From assembly GCF_002234615.1 (NCBI RefSeq), contig NZ_NMQW01000008.1, forward strand, positions 1-64,000: a DNA stretch of 64,000 bases, given 5' to 3'. The position numbers were made by a program, and so were the translations under genes. The notes under the pieces were generated by a model. It was not told the DNA's origin and did not search any database. It was given only the letters and a program-made list of their open reading frames with translations. Shown here one piece after another: positions 1-7,953 of this stretch (the first letter of the stretch is position 1; every line of letters begins with the position of its first letter). This stretch comes from Paenibacillus rigui (GTDB lineage Bacteria > Bacillota > Bacilli > Paenibacillales > NBRC-103111).

Positions 1-127
1 CCGGGGACAAAGGCGAACGCTCCGCTTCTCCGGAACCATCCGCCCGCTCCGCTGCATTCCCCGGACTTCCCGGGAGCTTGCAGGCCCTCCAGCCGCCCCC
101 TTGGAGTTTGGGGGCTAGAGGGAAGTG

Positions 128-151
128 AGCTGAGCTGGCGCCAGCTCAGCT
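128..151. repeat. Perfect 24-bp palindrome upstream of trpS
   Basis: Two 12-bp arms (AGCTGAGCTGGC and its exact complement) meet without a spacer. As RNA this could form only a cruciform-like hairpin with a strained loop, and no T-tract follows, so it does not look like a terminator. It could be a protein-binding site. A second, weaker hairpin (GCCCCC at 95-100, GGGGGC at 110-115) lies just before it. Function unknown. Confidence 0.6.
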
Positions 152-153
152 AG

Positions 154-230
154 GGTCAAGGTCAAGGTCAAGACCAAGACCAACAAGACAAAGAGCCAAG
201 AACCAAGCACAAAAGCACAAAAGCACAAAA
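154..230. repeat. Low-complexity direct repeats in the trpS leader
   Basis: GGTCAA occurs three times head to tail (154-171) and is followed by the inverted form GACCAAGACC (172-181). Further down, GCACAAAA occurs three times in tandem (207-230). The stretch from 170 to 275 is strongly biased to A and C with almost no T on the plus strand, so any leader transcript here would be nearly unstructured. I see no T-box core sequence, although trpS of many Bacilli is T-box controlled. Confidence 0.6.
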
Positions 231-276
231 ACAAAAAGAAGAAACAAAGAATCAAAAACATAGGAGGAAAACAAAG

Positions 277-1260
277 ATGAAAAGAGTATTATCCGGCATG
301 CAGCCAAGCGGTCAGCCAACCCTAGGAAACTACATTGGAGCCATGAAAAATTACGTAGAGCTCCAGCACACGCACGATTGCTACTTCATGGTCGTAGATT
401 TGCACGCCATTACGGTGCCTCAAGAGCCCGCGGCTCTGAAGGAGCAAACCGAGTCGGTGACGGCACTATACATTGCCGCGGGAATCGATCCGGCGAAGGC
501 AACGGTATTTTTACAGTCTCACGTGCATCAGCATGCAGAGCTCGGATGGTTGTTGACGACGCTGACCTACATGGGTGAGCTGGAGCGGATGACGCAGTTC
601 AAGGACAAATCGGAGGGCAAGGAATCCGTAGGAACCGGGTTGTTCACTTATCCTTCCCTGATGGCGGCAGACATATTGCTGTACAATGCGGATTTGGTAC
701 CTGTCGGTGACGACCAGAAGCAGCATTTGGAGCTGACGCGCGATTTGGCGCACCGCTTCAACCAACGGTTCGGCGATACGTTCACCATTCCGGAGCCGTA
801 CATTCCGAAAGTGGGCGCACGCATCATGTCGCTGGACGATGCATCGAAGAAAATGAGCAAAAGCAATCCGAATCAAGGCAGCTTCATCGCCATGCTGGAT
901 GAGCCGGCTGTTATTCGCAAAAAAATTAGCCGGGCCGTGACCGATTCCGGCCGCGAGGTGAAATTCGATCCTCAAAACAAGCCGGAGGTCAGCAATTTAA
1001 TGAGTATTTATGCCCAATGCTCGAATAAATCGATTGCGGAGATTGAGGCGCTGTACGATGGTCAAGGCTACGGACCGTTCAAGAAGGATTTGGCCGAGCA
1101 TGTCGTTTCCGTGCTGGAGCCGATCCAACAGCGGTATAAGGACATCCGCCAATCCGGCGAGCTCTATGCTATTCTTCGCCAAGGAGCGGAGCGTGCGGGT
1201 GAACAAGCGGAGAAGATGATCCGTGTTGCGAGAGAGAAAATGGGCTTCCTGGTCCTGTAA
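277..1260 (+). CDS. trpS: Tryptophanyl-tRNA synthetase
   Basis: Class I aminoacyl-tRNA synthetase that charges tRNA(Trp) with tryptophan in the cytosol. At 327 residues it has the usual bacterial TrpRS length. The N-terminus carries the HIGH-equivalent (PSGQPTLGNYIGA, about residues 10-22), the middle has the TrpRS signature around YPSLMAADILLY and the GDDQKQH segment, and the second catalytic motif KMSKS sits near residue 195. The ATG is preceded by AGGAGG at 262-267. It appears monocistronic; the next gene lies on the other strand. The leader has unusual low-complexity repeats and no visible T-box. Identification is secure. Confidence 0.97.
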   Translation: MKRVLSGMQPSGQPTLGNYIGAMKNYVELQHTHDCYFMVVDLHAITVPQEPAALKEQTESVTALYIAAGIDPAKATVFLQSHVHQHAELGWLLTTLTYMGELERMTQFKDKSEGKESVGTGLFTYPSLMAADILLYNADLVPVGDDQKQHLELTRDLAHRFNQRFGDTFTIPEPYIPKVGARIMSLDDASKKMSKSNPNQGSFIAMLDEPAVIRKKISRAVTDSGREVKFDPQNKPEVSNLMSIYAQCSNKSIAEIEALYDGQGYGPFKKDLAEHVVSVLEPIQQRYKDIRQSGELYAILRQGAERAGEQAEKMIRVAREKMGFLVL

Positions 1261-1269
1261 AACGGCAAA

Positions 1270-1303
1270 ATCCCGGGTACTCACCATGGCGAGCATCCGG
1301 GAT
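1270..1303 (-). terminator. Hairpin between trpS and the DUF5325 gene
   Basis: ATCCCGG pairs with CCGGGAT, extended by a partly paired inner stem around the loop ACCATGGC. Read on the minus strand the hairpin is followed by TTTTGCCGTTTT, so it best terminates the minus-strand gene. On the plus strand no T-run follows, so it would be a weak end for trpS. Confidence 0.6.
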
Positions 1304-1334
1304 CCGCTAATAGGGCTTGTCCTGAAAAAATAGA

Positions 1335-1535
1335 TTACTGCGGGCTGTTGCGTTCCTCTTCTTCTCTGCGTCTTCTTTGCTTCGCTTTGACGACAAAGCC
1401 AAAGCCGATAAATCCGATTGAAGCGAGGGTAAAAAAGATAACGAGCCATAGGTTTCCCAAGCTGAGCCCCAGGCTGATGCCGGCCAGAAGCAGGGTGCCT
1501 ACAATGGCAAATAAGAGAGCGAGTCCTTTGTTCAT
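1335..1535 (-). CDS. Small membrane protein, DUF5325 (YlaF-like)
   Basis: A 66-residue protein with two hydrophobic segments (about residues 4-24 and 28-49) and a very basic, then acidic tail (KAKQRRRREEEER). Length, two-helix layout and charged tail match the DUF5325/YlaF family of Bacilli, whose function is unknown. The ATG follows AAAGGCGG at a normal distance. It lies between trpS and a spore-protein gene, convergent with trpS and divergent from the latter. No enzymatic motif is visible. Confidence 0.75.
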   Translation of the reverse strand: MNKGLALLFAIVGTLLLAGISLGLSLGNLWLVIFFTLASIGFIGFGFVVKAKQRRRREEEERNSPQ

Positions 1536-1595
1536 GCGGGTGGTACCGCCTTTCTGATGAGTATTTGAAAATCAAAAAACTTTTTCAAATTGTGT

Positions 1596-1624
1596 GTATA
1601 GTTTTCTCCGTACATCACATAATA
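1596..1624 (+). promoter_or_regulatory. Sigma-G-type forespore promoter
   Basis: GTATA (1596-1600) matches the sigma-G -35 consensus GHATR, and CATAATA (1618-1624) matches the -10 consensus CATnnTA, with a 17-bp spacer. It lies 62 bp upstream of the start codon of an alpha/beta spore protein gene, the class of gene that sigma-G controls in Bacillus. Confidence 0.7.
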
Positions 1625-1626
1625 AG

Positions 1627-1642
1627 TTTGCAAGCTTGCAAA
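1627..1642. repeat. Perfect 16-bp palindrome at the spore-gene transcription start
   Basis: TTTGCAAG is joined directly to its complement CTTGCAAA. It sits right after the predicted sigma-G -10 box, so it spans or follows the expected transcription start. It could be an operator (SpoVT-like or another forespore regulator) or a 5' mRNA hairpin; the sequence alone does not decide. Confidence 0.45.
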
Positions 1643-1685
1643 TACATCAAAGATATCATTCAGATTGAAAGGAGTGCTGATCATC

Positions 1686-1910
1686 ATGGCACAAGGACAA
1701 TCCAGCAACAGTAACACATTAGTAGTTCCACAAGCTTCTTCAGCTTTAGACCAATTGAAGTATGAGGTAGCTCAAGAGTTGGGTATTCAAATCCCACAAG
1801 ACGGGTACTACGGTTACATGGCAACTCGTGATACAGGTGCAATCGGTGGTCACATCACTCGTCGTCTGGTGCAGATTGCAGAGCAATCGCTGGCAGGTCA
1901 ATTCCGTTAA
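1686..1910 (+). CDS. Alpha/beta-type small acid-soluble spore protein
   Basis: A 74-residue DNA-binding protein that coats and protects chromosomal DNA in the spore core. It shows the GPR-protease cleavage region KYEVAQELGI near the N-terminus and the conserved C-terminal block with GAIGGHITRRLVQIAEQ. The upstream in-frame TTG at 1665 is unlikely; the ATG at 1686 is preceded by AAGGAG at a suitable distance and gives the normal family N-terminus (MAQGQSS). A sigma-G-like promoter precedes it and a clear terminator follows. It shows that the organism is an endospore former. Confidence 0.96.
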   Translation: MAQGQSSNSNTLVVPQASSALDQLKYEVAQELGIQIPQDGYYGYMATRDTGAIGGHITRRLVQIAEQSLAGQFR

Positions 1911-1950
1911 TCGCGAATGAATGAACAGCTTCAAACGCATCATCATAGAA

Positions 1951-1977
1951 GCTCAAGGAGAAATCCTTGGGCTTTTT
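1951..1977 (+). terminator. Rho-independent terminator of the spore protein gene
   Basis: GCTCAAGGA pairs with TCCTTGGGC (one G-U pair) around a GAAA-type loop and is followed by five T residues. Confidence 0.85.
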
Positions 1978-2152
1978 GAGCATATAAGAAAGTATAAGTT
2001 TACAACTTACTTTCGTCTGCCTTGACAAACGCATGCCAACTGGAAAGATGGCGAAGCCGTTAATCCTGGACATGCTGCAATGCAAGTCGCTTCAGCTCTA
2101 TAACTCTTCAGGTAGCTACCTTCCTCGCCTTAGCCGAATGAGCAAAAGAAGA

Positions 2153-2170
2153 GGGCTGCTGCCGCAGCCC
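2153..2170 (-). terminator. Terminator of the YfhP-like gene
   Basis: GGGCTGC and GCAGCCC form a perfect 7-bp stem with a 4-nt loop. On the minus strand it is followed by TCTTCTTTTGC, a T-rich tail, 22 nt after the stop codon of the minus-strand gene. Confidence 0.75.
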
Positions 2171-2191
2171 GTTGCTTGTTAACTGTTCCGG

Positions 2192-3172
2192 TTACGTATT
2201 GACCCGAAGCTTTTTCTCCAGCCGGGAATCGCTGAGCCAGCCTACATACGAATCGAGTGGCTGCATCTCGTGATCCATCAGAAGCACGGCGACGAATGGA
2301 TACTGTCTCCGGTGGCGGTAGCGTACATCGGCCCAGCGTACCTCATAGCCCCAATCGTGCTGCCTCAGCTCGGCACAAGCGAAGGAGGTAAAGTACAGGA
2401 AAGCGGCAATGTCCTTATGCTGCTTGGATGCTTCGACAGCGGGATGCGAAGCGCAGGAAGCCTCGTCGACCCAAGTAATCTGCTTGTTTTTATAACCGCC
2501 GAGGGCGAAGCTGCCGTCCGCATGCTTTTTGACAATTTGCCATACATGAAGATGAAACGTAGGTATCAAGTAGTAGCGGTCGCCGTTGCGATAGTGCGGA
2601 TCCTGCTGGTACAGATGAGATTCCAGATAATGATGATACCATGATCTCCATATATAATACACTGCAATACAGGTGTACAAAATAGGGAAGATGATATTCG
2701 GCTCCACCAGATGAACAGACCACATGAAAATGGCGACGATATGGCTTAAAAATATGAACGGGTCGAAAATATGGATAATATTCCAATGCACCCATTTTTC
2801 CGAAAAGGGCCTGTAGGCCTGGGTTCCATAAGTATTGAACAGATCGGTAAACACATGAAAGGCGACGGCGATAAACACCCACATGGCAACATGTCCTATT
2901 GGCAGGCCGGGAAACGAGAGTGCGAGCGCCAAGGTAATGAAGATGGTCCATAACACAAGAGCCGGCAAGGAGTGGGATAGTCCGCGGTGATTCTTGATGT
3001 AAGCCGCATTGCTCTTCAATCGAAGCAAAGTATCGGCATCCGGAGCTTGAGAGCCTATGACCGTTCCGATCAAGACGGCTGTAGAAACGGTTGGATCTGC
3101 TGCAACGACAGGATCGATATAGGCGAGTCCCGCCAATCCGAATCCGATCACTAGATGTGTTCCGCTGTCCAT
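2192..3172 (-). CDS. Membrane-bound metal-dependent hydrolase family protein (YfhP-like, DUF457)
   Basis: A 326-residue integral membrane protein of the DUF457/YdjM superfamily, close in length and layout to Bacillus YfhP. Family hallmarks are visible: the N-terminal MDSGTHLVIGFGLAGL, the acidic QAPDADT motif and the HRGLSHSLP histidine motif, all proposed metal ligands, followed by several transmembrane helices (about residues 65-180). The last 130 residues are soluble. The ATG at 3172 is chosen over the upstream start because TAGGAGG lies 8 nt before it. YfhP has been linked to DNA-damage or spore-related regulons in Bacillus, but its substrate is unknown. Confidence 0.8.
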   Translation of the reverse strand: MDSGTHLVIGFGLAGLAYIDPVVAADPTVSTAVLIGTVIGSQAPDADTLLRLKSNAAYIKNHRGLSHSLPALVLWTIFITLALALSFPGLPIGHVAMWVFIAVAFHVFTDLFNTYGTQAYRPFSEKWVHWNIIHIFDPFIFLSHIVAIFMWSVHLVEPNIIFPILYTCIAVYYIWRSWYHHYLESHLYQQDPHYRNGDRYYLIPTFHLHVWQIVKKHADGSFALGGYKNKQITWVDEASCASHPAVEASKQHKDIAAFLYFTSFACAELRQHDWGYEVRWADVRYRHRRQYPFVAVLLMDHEMQPLDSYVGWLSDSRLEKKLRVNT

Positions 3173-3352
3173 GGGTGTCCCTCCTAAAAGTATTCCAACT
3201 GGCATCGTAAGCAAAAGCTGTGTTTTTCCGTAAGAAGAGCTTACCTCGTAATCAAAGGCTGGCGTTTTCTAAGACTTGTGAGATCAGGATATAAAGACAT
3301 ATGATTAGTTTATCATTTTCTTCTTCAAAATAAAGCAAAGGGAGTGAAAAAA

Positions 3353-3679
3353 TTGAGTAAAATCTTTGTCGAATATCAAATATTACCCCAATACAGGCCA
3401 GCTTATTCAGCATGGGTAGGGAAGGTGAGGGCCGTTTGCCCACAGCTGGAAGTATATGAAGGATCGGACCAGCCCGGTCTGTACGTGGAGATGTGGGAGG
3501 GGGTGTCACAGGACGATTATCGGAGAATGAAGGCGATTCGGAAGGACAAAGCGGGGAACGTTGAAAATCATCTGCCTATGGCTGCCGATTGGGCTCAGGT
3601 GGACTGGTCGCCTTTGGCAGAATGGGTTCAGGGCGGGGAAAGCAAAATACATATATGGCATTTTGTGAAGGTAAGATAG
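3353..3679 (+). CDS. Conserved hypothetical small protein
   Basis: A 108-residue soluble protein that I do not recognise. It starts at TTG 3353, with AAGGGAG about 10 nt upstream (a GTG at 3344 is an alternative). It is rich in tryptophan and tyrosine and has a beta-strand, helix, beta-strand pattern (KIFVEYQILP, then YRPAYSAWVGKVRAV, then LYVEMWEGV), which resembles a ferredoxin-like dimeric alpha/beta barrel such as antibiotic-biosynthesis-monooxygenase folds. It has no signal peptide or membrane helix. It lies divergent from the YfhP-like gene. Confidence 0.6.
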   Translation: MSKIFVEYQILPQYRPAYSAWVGKVRAVCPQLEVYEGSDQPGLYVEMWEGVSQDDYRRMKAIRKDKAGNVENHLPMAADWAQVDWSPLAEWVQGGESKIHIWHFVKVR

Positions 3680-3704
3680 TCCATAATATGAAGTAAGGAT
3701 ATCC

Positions 3705-3731
3705 ATGGTATCTTTTGGCGAGTCGCGGTAA
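3705..3731 (+). other. Possible leader ORF of the ABC exporter operon
   Basis: An 8-codon reading frame (MVSFGESR) starts at ATG 3705, 5 nt after AAGGA. Just behind it CAATAGCC (3737-3744) can pair with GGTTATTG (3759-3766). The related bmrCD operon of Bacillus subtilis is controlled by a short leader gene and ribosome-mediated attenuation, so a similar arrangement is conceivable. No clear T-tract terminator follows the stem, and a reading frame this short can arise by chance. Confidence 0.25.
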
Positions 3732-3812
3732 TCTTACAATAGCCTTGCAGTAGAGTATGGTTATTGCAAAGAAAATTGCTTCTAGATCGCGAAGCGCCCG
3801 GGGGTAGAATGG

Positions 3813-5621
3813 ATGGAGAGGAACAATATTTTCTGGGGCCACATTAAGGAGAATCGCTGGCCTTACATCATTGGATTTGCATTATTGTCCATATCCAGTC
3901 TGCTGCAGCTGCTTATTCCACAGCTTTTGGGACATTTTACAGACAAATTGCAAAATGCAACGCTGACGTTGGATGAATCGGTGAAATTCGCTTTATGGAT
4001 GATTGTCGTTGGGGTTGGTATCGCTTTTTTCCGCTCAACGAGCCGGATTTATTTGTTCCGTTTATCACGGATGCTGGAAATGAAGGTAAGGGGAGATCTG
4101 TTCAAGCATTGGGAGAAGCTGTCGGCGCAATATTTCAACAATCAGCGGATCGGCGATCTGATGTCCCATGCCATCAGCGATGTAGGTGTGATTCGCGAGG
4201 TAACGATGCAGGGATATTTTAACATTATGGAAGCGGGGCTTCTCATCATCGTGTCGGTCGTGGCGATGGTCACATCGGTAAACCCTTGGCTGACGCTGGT
4301 GACGATGCTTCCTTTGCCGCTCCTGAGCCTGTTGGCGTACCGGTTCAATAAGAGGATTATGGAGCAATCGGTGGACATGCAGCGTGCAATATCGGATTTA
4401 ACGAGCCGGGTGCAGGAATTTACCGCCGGTATCCGTGTTGTGAAAGCGTTTGTACAGGAAAAAGAGGAGCGTAAGCTGTTCACCAAGGATAACCAGCACG
4501 CGGTCGATATGAACCGGAGATTCGTTCGCTCGAACTCCTTGTTCGGCTCGCTAAGCTCGGGGATTGTAGGCTTCAGCTTCCTAGTGTCGGTCGTTCTGGG
4601 CGGTGTGATGGTGCTGAAGCATGTGATCACCTTGGGCGAGTTCGTGGCCTTCAATACGTACTTGTCTCTGCTCATGGGCCCTATCGAGAACTTGGGCAAG
4701 GTCGTCAATTTGATGCAGCGGGGCAAAGCCTCCGAGATTCGGCTTATGGAAATTTTCCGGACGCAGCCGGATGTGGTGGACGATATGGCGGCCAAGCAGG
4801 ATATCGAACAAATTGAAGGAGACATCGAAATTCGCAACCTGACCTTTTCGTATCCGGAAGCGCAACGGCCAACGCTTAAAAATATTAATCTTAAAGTTCC
4901 GAGAGGAAGCAGTCTGGCCATCGTAGGCCGGGTCGGCAGCGGCAAAAGCACGCTGGTTCACCTGTTGGTTCGGATGTACAACGCGCCGAAGGGAACCGTT
5001 TTCATTGACGGGCACGATATTCGGGAAATTCCGCTGCGCACGGTGCGCGGTCAGATCGGGATTGTACCGCAGGATCAATTCTTGTTCTCCTCCACGATTC
5101 GGGACAATATCGGCTTCGACCCGAAGCCTTATTCCGATGAGCAGGTGATTGAGGCATCGAAGGTCGCCCAGGTATACGACAACATTGTAGAGTTTCCTGA
5201 TCAGTTCGATACGGCGCTCGGGGAGCGGGGCATATCGCTATCAGGCGGGCAGCGCCAGCGTGTAAGCATTGCCCGGGCAATCATTAAGAAGCCTTCGATT
5301 CTTATCTTCGACGACAGTCTATCTGCGGTAGATACGATTACGGAGGATTTGATCCTGGAGGGCTTGAAGTCGGTGATGAATAAGCGAACGACCATTATTA
5401 TCGGGCACCGGATTTCGTCGGTTCAGGCGGCGGATCAAATTGTGGTGATGGATGAAGGCAAAATCGTGGAGCAAGGCAACCATGACCAGCTGCTTCGCCG
5501 CAACGGAATTTATGCGGATATGTACCATAAACAACTGCTGGATCAGGAAGCGGAGCGCCAGGACGGGCAGGAGCATGATGCGTTAAAAGCCCGGTTGCTG
5601 CAGGGAGGTGCCGGCGCATGA
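3813..5621 (+). CDS. ABC multidrug exporter subunit 1 (BmrC/YheI-like)
   Basis: A 602-residue half-transporter: an N-terminal six-helix membrane domain (about residues 15-310) followed by a nucleotide-binding domain. The NBD has Walker A GRVGSGKST, a canonical signature LSGGQRQRVSIARA and Walker B ILIFDDSLSAVD. The residue after Walker B is Asp where the catalytic Glu is expected, so this subunit's own ATP site is degenerate, as in BmrC-type partners of heterodimeric exporters. The stop overlaps the next start by 4 bp (ATGA), indicating translational coupling and a 1:1 complex. The drug substrate cannot be read from the sequence. Confidence 0.92.
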   Translation: MERNNIFWGHIKENRWPYIIGFALLSISSLLQLLIPQLLGHFTDKLQNATLTLDESVKFALWMIVVGVGIAFFRSTSRIYLFRLSRMLEMKVRGDLFKHWEKLSAQYFNNQRIGDLMSHAISDVGVIREVTMQGYFNIMEAGLLIIVSVVAMVTSVNPWLTLVTMLPLPLLSLLAYRFNKRIMEQSVDMQRAISDLTSRVQEFTAGIRVVKAFVQEKEERKLFTKDNQHAVDMNRRFVRSNSLFGSLSSGIVGFSFLVSVVLGGVMVLKHVITLGEFVAFNTYLSLLMGPIENLGKVVNLMQRGKASEIRLMEIFRTQPDVVDDMAAKQDIEQIEGDIEIRNLTFSYPEAQRPTLKNINLKVPRGSSLAIVGRVGSGKSTLVHLLVRMYNAPKGTVFIDGHDIREIPLRTVRGQIGIVPQDQFLFSSTIRDNIGFDPKPYSDEQVIEASKVAQVYDNIVEFPDQFDTALGERGISLSGGQRQRVSIARAIIKKPSILIFDDSLSAVDTITEDLILEGLKSVMNKRTTIIIGHRISSVQAADQIVVMDEGKIVEQGNHDQLLRRNGIYADMYHKQLLDQEAERQDGQEHDALKARLLQGGAGA

Positions 5622-7729
5622 ATATCCACAGCGAACGTGAAGTGAAGAAGTTTAAGGACAGCCAGCTCCTTACCAGGCTGTTGTCTTTTGCATGGCCTTA
5701 TTGGAAAATGATCCTGCTGTGTATCGCCCTCGCCTTTCTTATTGTGGTTGCCGATTTGGCAAGACCTTATCTTATGAAGGTAGCGATCGACGGACATATT
5801 AACGGGCTGCACAAGCCGATGCTGTCTGCTCCCGTGAACCAGACGGAACCGCTCAAGCCTTATGGCTCGGCGTCGCGTTGGGATGGCCGTGATTATGTTC
5901 GGCTGGATGCGGCGGATGCCGCACAATTACAAAGCATTCCCGCTGGGGCGGACAAGAAGCAGATTGTAACTGTGGGCAATCAAGAATACATGATTTTCGG
6001 CTGGCTGCCAACACAGCAAGCAGAGGTGCAATTGACAGGCCAGGGTCAAGACACGGCCGTCCTCTCCGGAGGTAAATCGTATCCGGCGGTGCTGCTGGAC
6101 GAGAAAGCGCTGGAGTCGTTCCGCAAGCAGGATTATACAGGCTTCGTGCAGATCGGCATCCTGTTCCTGCTGACAGTGACGGCGGGAGCCGTGCTCAGTT
6201 ACTTGCAGAGTAATCTGCTTCAATTTACGGGGCAAAAAATTATTTTCAATATCCGTGAAAGGCTGTTTACGCATCTAAGCCGCATGTCGATGTCCTACTT
6301 CGACCGCAATCCGGTCGGAAGGCTGGTCGTACGGGTCACGCAGGATACGGAGTCCTTGAACCAGCTGTACTCTCAGGTCGTTGTCAATCTGGTCAAGGAC
6401 GTCATCGTCTTGATCGGTATCGTCATCATTATGCTGCAGATGAGCCCGAGGCTGGCGCTGCTGTCCTTTGCGGTGCTGCCTTTCCTGGCGGCGCTGACCT
6501 TCTGGTACCGGTCCGTCATCCGGCATGCGCAGCGGGTGTCCAGAATTATTTTATCGCGGCTGAACTCGTTCCTGGCCGAGAATTTGTCCGGGATCCGGAT
6601 TACCCAGCTGTTTATCCGGGAGGAGCGGCAGTGGGAGCAATTCGATCATCACAATACCGAATTTTATCGCGCAGGGATGCGGGGAACCGTCATTAACTCC
6701 ATCTTCCAGCCGGCCATCGGCTTCCTCGGGAACCTGGCCATTGCTCTGCTGCTGTGGTATGGCGGAGCCAGCGTCATTGACGGAAGCATTACATTCGGTA
6801 TCGTGTATGCCTTTACTCATTATGTGCGGCAGTTTTTCCAGCCTCTGATGAGTCTGGCGGAGAAATACAATCAGATTCAGACGGCGATGGTAGGTGCGGA
6901 GCGGATCTTCGATATGCTCGATGAGAAGCCGTCGATTGTCGATGCACCGAAAACTTTGAGCCTGCCGAAGCAGGTGCGCGGCGAAATTACGTTTGAGCAT
7001 GTTTGGTTCGCGTACAACCGGGAGGATTGGGTGCTGAAGGATGTAAGCTTCACGATCCAGCCGGGGCAAACGATTGCCTTCGTCGGTGCGACCGGCGCGG
7101 GGAAAAGCTCGATCATTCAATTGATTAACCGGTTTTACGATATTCAAAAAGGGACGATCCGTCTCGACGGTGTGGACATTCGGGACATTCCGCTCGACGA
7201 GCTGCGCCGCTGCATCAGCATTGTGCAGCAGGACGTATTCCTGTTCACGGGAGACATTGCTTCTAATATCCGCTTGAACAACAAGGCGATTACGGATGAG
7301 CAGGTGTTCGAAGCGGCACGCATGGTGCACATGGACGAATTCGTCCGCGAGCTGCCGATGGGCTACGATACACCGCTCGGAGAGCGCGGCGTCAATCTGT
7401 CGCTCGGACAGCGGCAGCTGCTATCGTTCGCAAGAGCGATTGCTTTCCGACCGCAGATTCTTATTCTCGATGAGGCGACGTCGAACATCGATACGGAGAC
7501 GGAGCTGATCGTGCAGGATGCGCTGCACAATATTTCGGCCGGACGAACGACGTTGATCGTCGCGCACCGATTGTCCACCATCCAGCATGCGGATCAAATT
7601 ATCGTGATGCATAAGGGCAAGGTGCGCGAGATTGGAAATCATTACCAGCTACTGGCGCAGCGCGGGTACTATCACCGATTGTATGAGCTCCAGTACAAGG
7701 AGCAGAAGCCAATATCGAAGGCGAAGTAG
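5618..7729 (+). CDS. ABC multidrug exporter subunit 2 (BmrD/YheH-like)
   Basis: A 703-residue partner half-transporter. After the first transmembrane helix it has a long extracellular insertion (about residues 48-175) before helix 2, the feature that makes BmrD/YheH-type subunits longer than their partners. The NBD has Walker A GATGAGKSS, Walker B ILILDEATSNID with the catalytic Glu intact, and a degenerate signature (LSLGQ instead of LSGGQ). Combined with the Asp in subunit 1, this gives one consensus and one degenerate ATP site, the hallmark of asymmetric heterodimeric exporters. A strong terminator follows. Confidence 0.93.
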   Translation: MNIHSEREVKKFKDSQLLTRLLSFAWPYWKMILLCIALAFLIVVADLARPYLMKVAIDGHINGLHKPMLSAPVNQTEPLKPYGSASRWDGRDYVRLDAADAAQLQSIPAGADKKQIVTVGNQEYMIFGWLPTQQAEVQLTGQGQDTAVLSGGKSYPAVLLDEKALESFRKQDYTGFVQIGILFLLTVTAGAVLSYLQSNLLQFTGQKIIFNIRERLFTHLSRMSMSYFDRNPVGRLVVRVTQDTESLNQLYSQVVVNLVKDVIVLIGIVIIMLQMSPRLALLSFAVLPFLAALTFWYRSVIRHAQRVSRIILSRLNSFLAENLSGIRITQLFIREERQWEQFDHHNTEFYRAGMRGTVINSIFQPAIGFLGNLAIALLLWYGGASVIDGSITFGIVYAFTHYVRQFFQPLMSLAEKYNQIQTAMVGAERIFDMLDEKPSIVDAPKTLSLPKQVRGEITFEHVWFAYNREDWVLKDVSFTIQPGQTIAFVGATGAGKSSIIQLINRFYDIQKGTIRLDGVDIRDIPLDELRRCISIVQQDVFLFTGDIASNIRLNNKAITDEQVFEAARMVHMDEFVRELPMGYDTPLGERGVNLSLGQRQLLSFARAIAFRPQILILDEATSNIDTETELIVQDALHNISAGRTTLIVAHRLSTIQHADQIIVMHKGKVREIGNHYQLLAQRGYYHRLYELQYKEQKPISKAK

Positions 7730-7776
7730 GCTTAAGGCATAGCGGCCAGGAGGAAGCAAATAAAGCCGTAACCATC

Positions 7777-7836
7777 GTAAACCTCATGGACCCAGCCGTT
7801 TGTATAACGGTCGGGTTCATGAGGTTTACTTTTTTA
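7777..7836 (+). terminator. Strong terminator after the ABC exporter operon
   Basis: GTAAACCTCATG pairs with CATGAGGTTTAC, with further inner pairing (CCC/GGG and GCCGTT/AACGG), followed by six T residues. This long stem-loop ends the exporter operon. Confidence 0.92.
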
Positions 7837-7920
7837 CCACAATAGAGGTTATCGGATGTGAATTTTGGTTTTGGCGATAAAACCTGCACCGAACGCGGTC
7901 GCTCGTCTGCAAGGCTTCGA
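7831..7920. repeat. Dispersed diverged repeat, copy A
   Basis: This stretch shares ordered words with 40558-40664: CCACAATAGA (7837-7846), TTTGGCGATA (7870-7879) and the 14-mer GAACGCGGTCGCTC (7891-7904), in the same order and orientation with small insertions and deletions between them. No open frame is conserved between the copies. It may be the eroded end of a mobile element or a structured non-coding repeat. Confidence 0.5.
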
Positions 7921-7953
7921 TGGAGGTTTTCTCAATAAGATCCTTAGTAAAGA

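Noticed and set aside
1533-1552. GGGTGGTACCGC on the plus strand resembles the T-box core
   Set aside because: It lies at the start codon and ribosome-binding site of a minus-strand gene, downstream of trpS, with no aminoacyl-tRNA synthetase or amino-acid gene after it. It is explained by the reverse complement of GGCGGTACCACCCGC.
1985-2092. Short frame reading NWKDGEAVNPGHAAMQVASA, suspected gene remnant
   Set aside because: The frame is only about 25 codons between stops, has no start signal, and I could not link it to a family. It is kept only as a note.
2270-2644. 124-codon plus-strand frame inside the YfhP-like gene
   Set aside because: It is antisense to a well-supported membrane protein and has no start signal.
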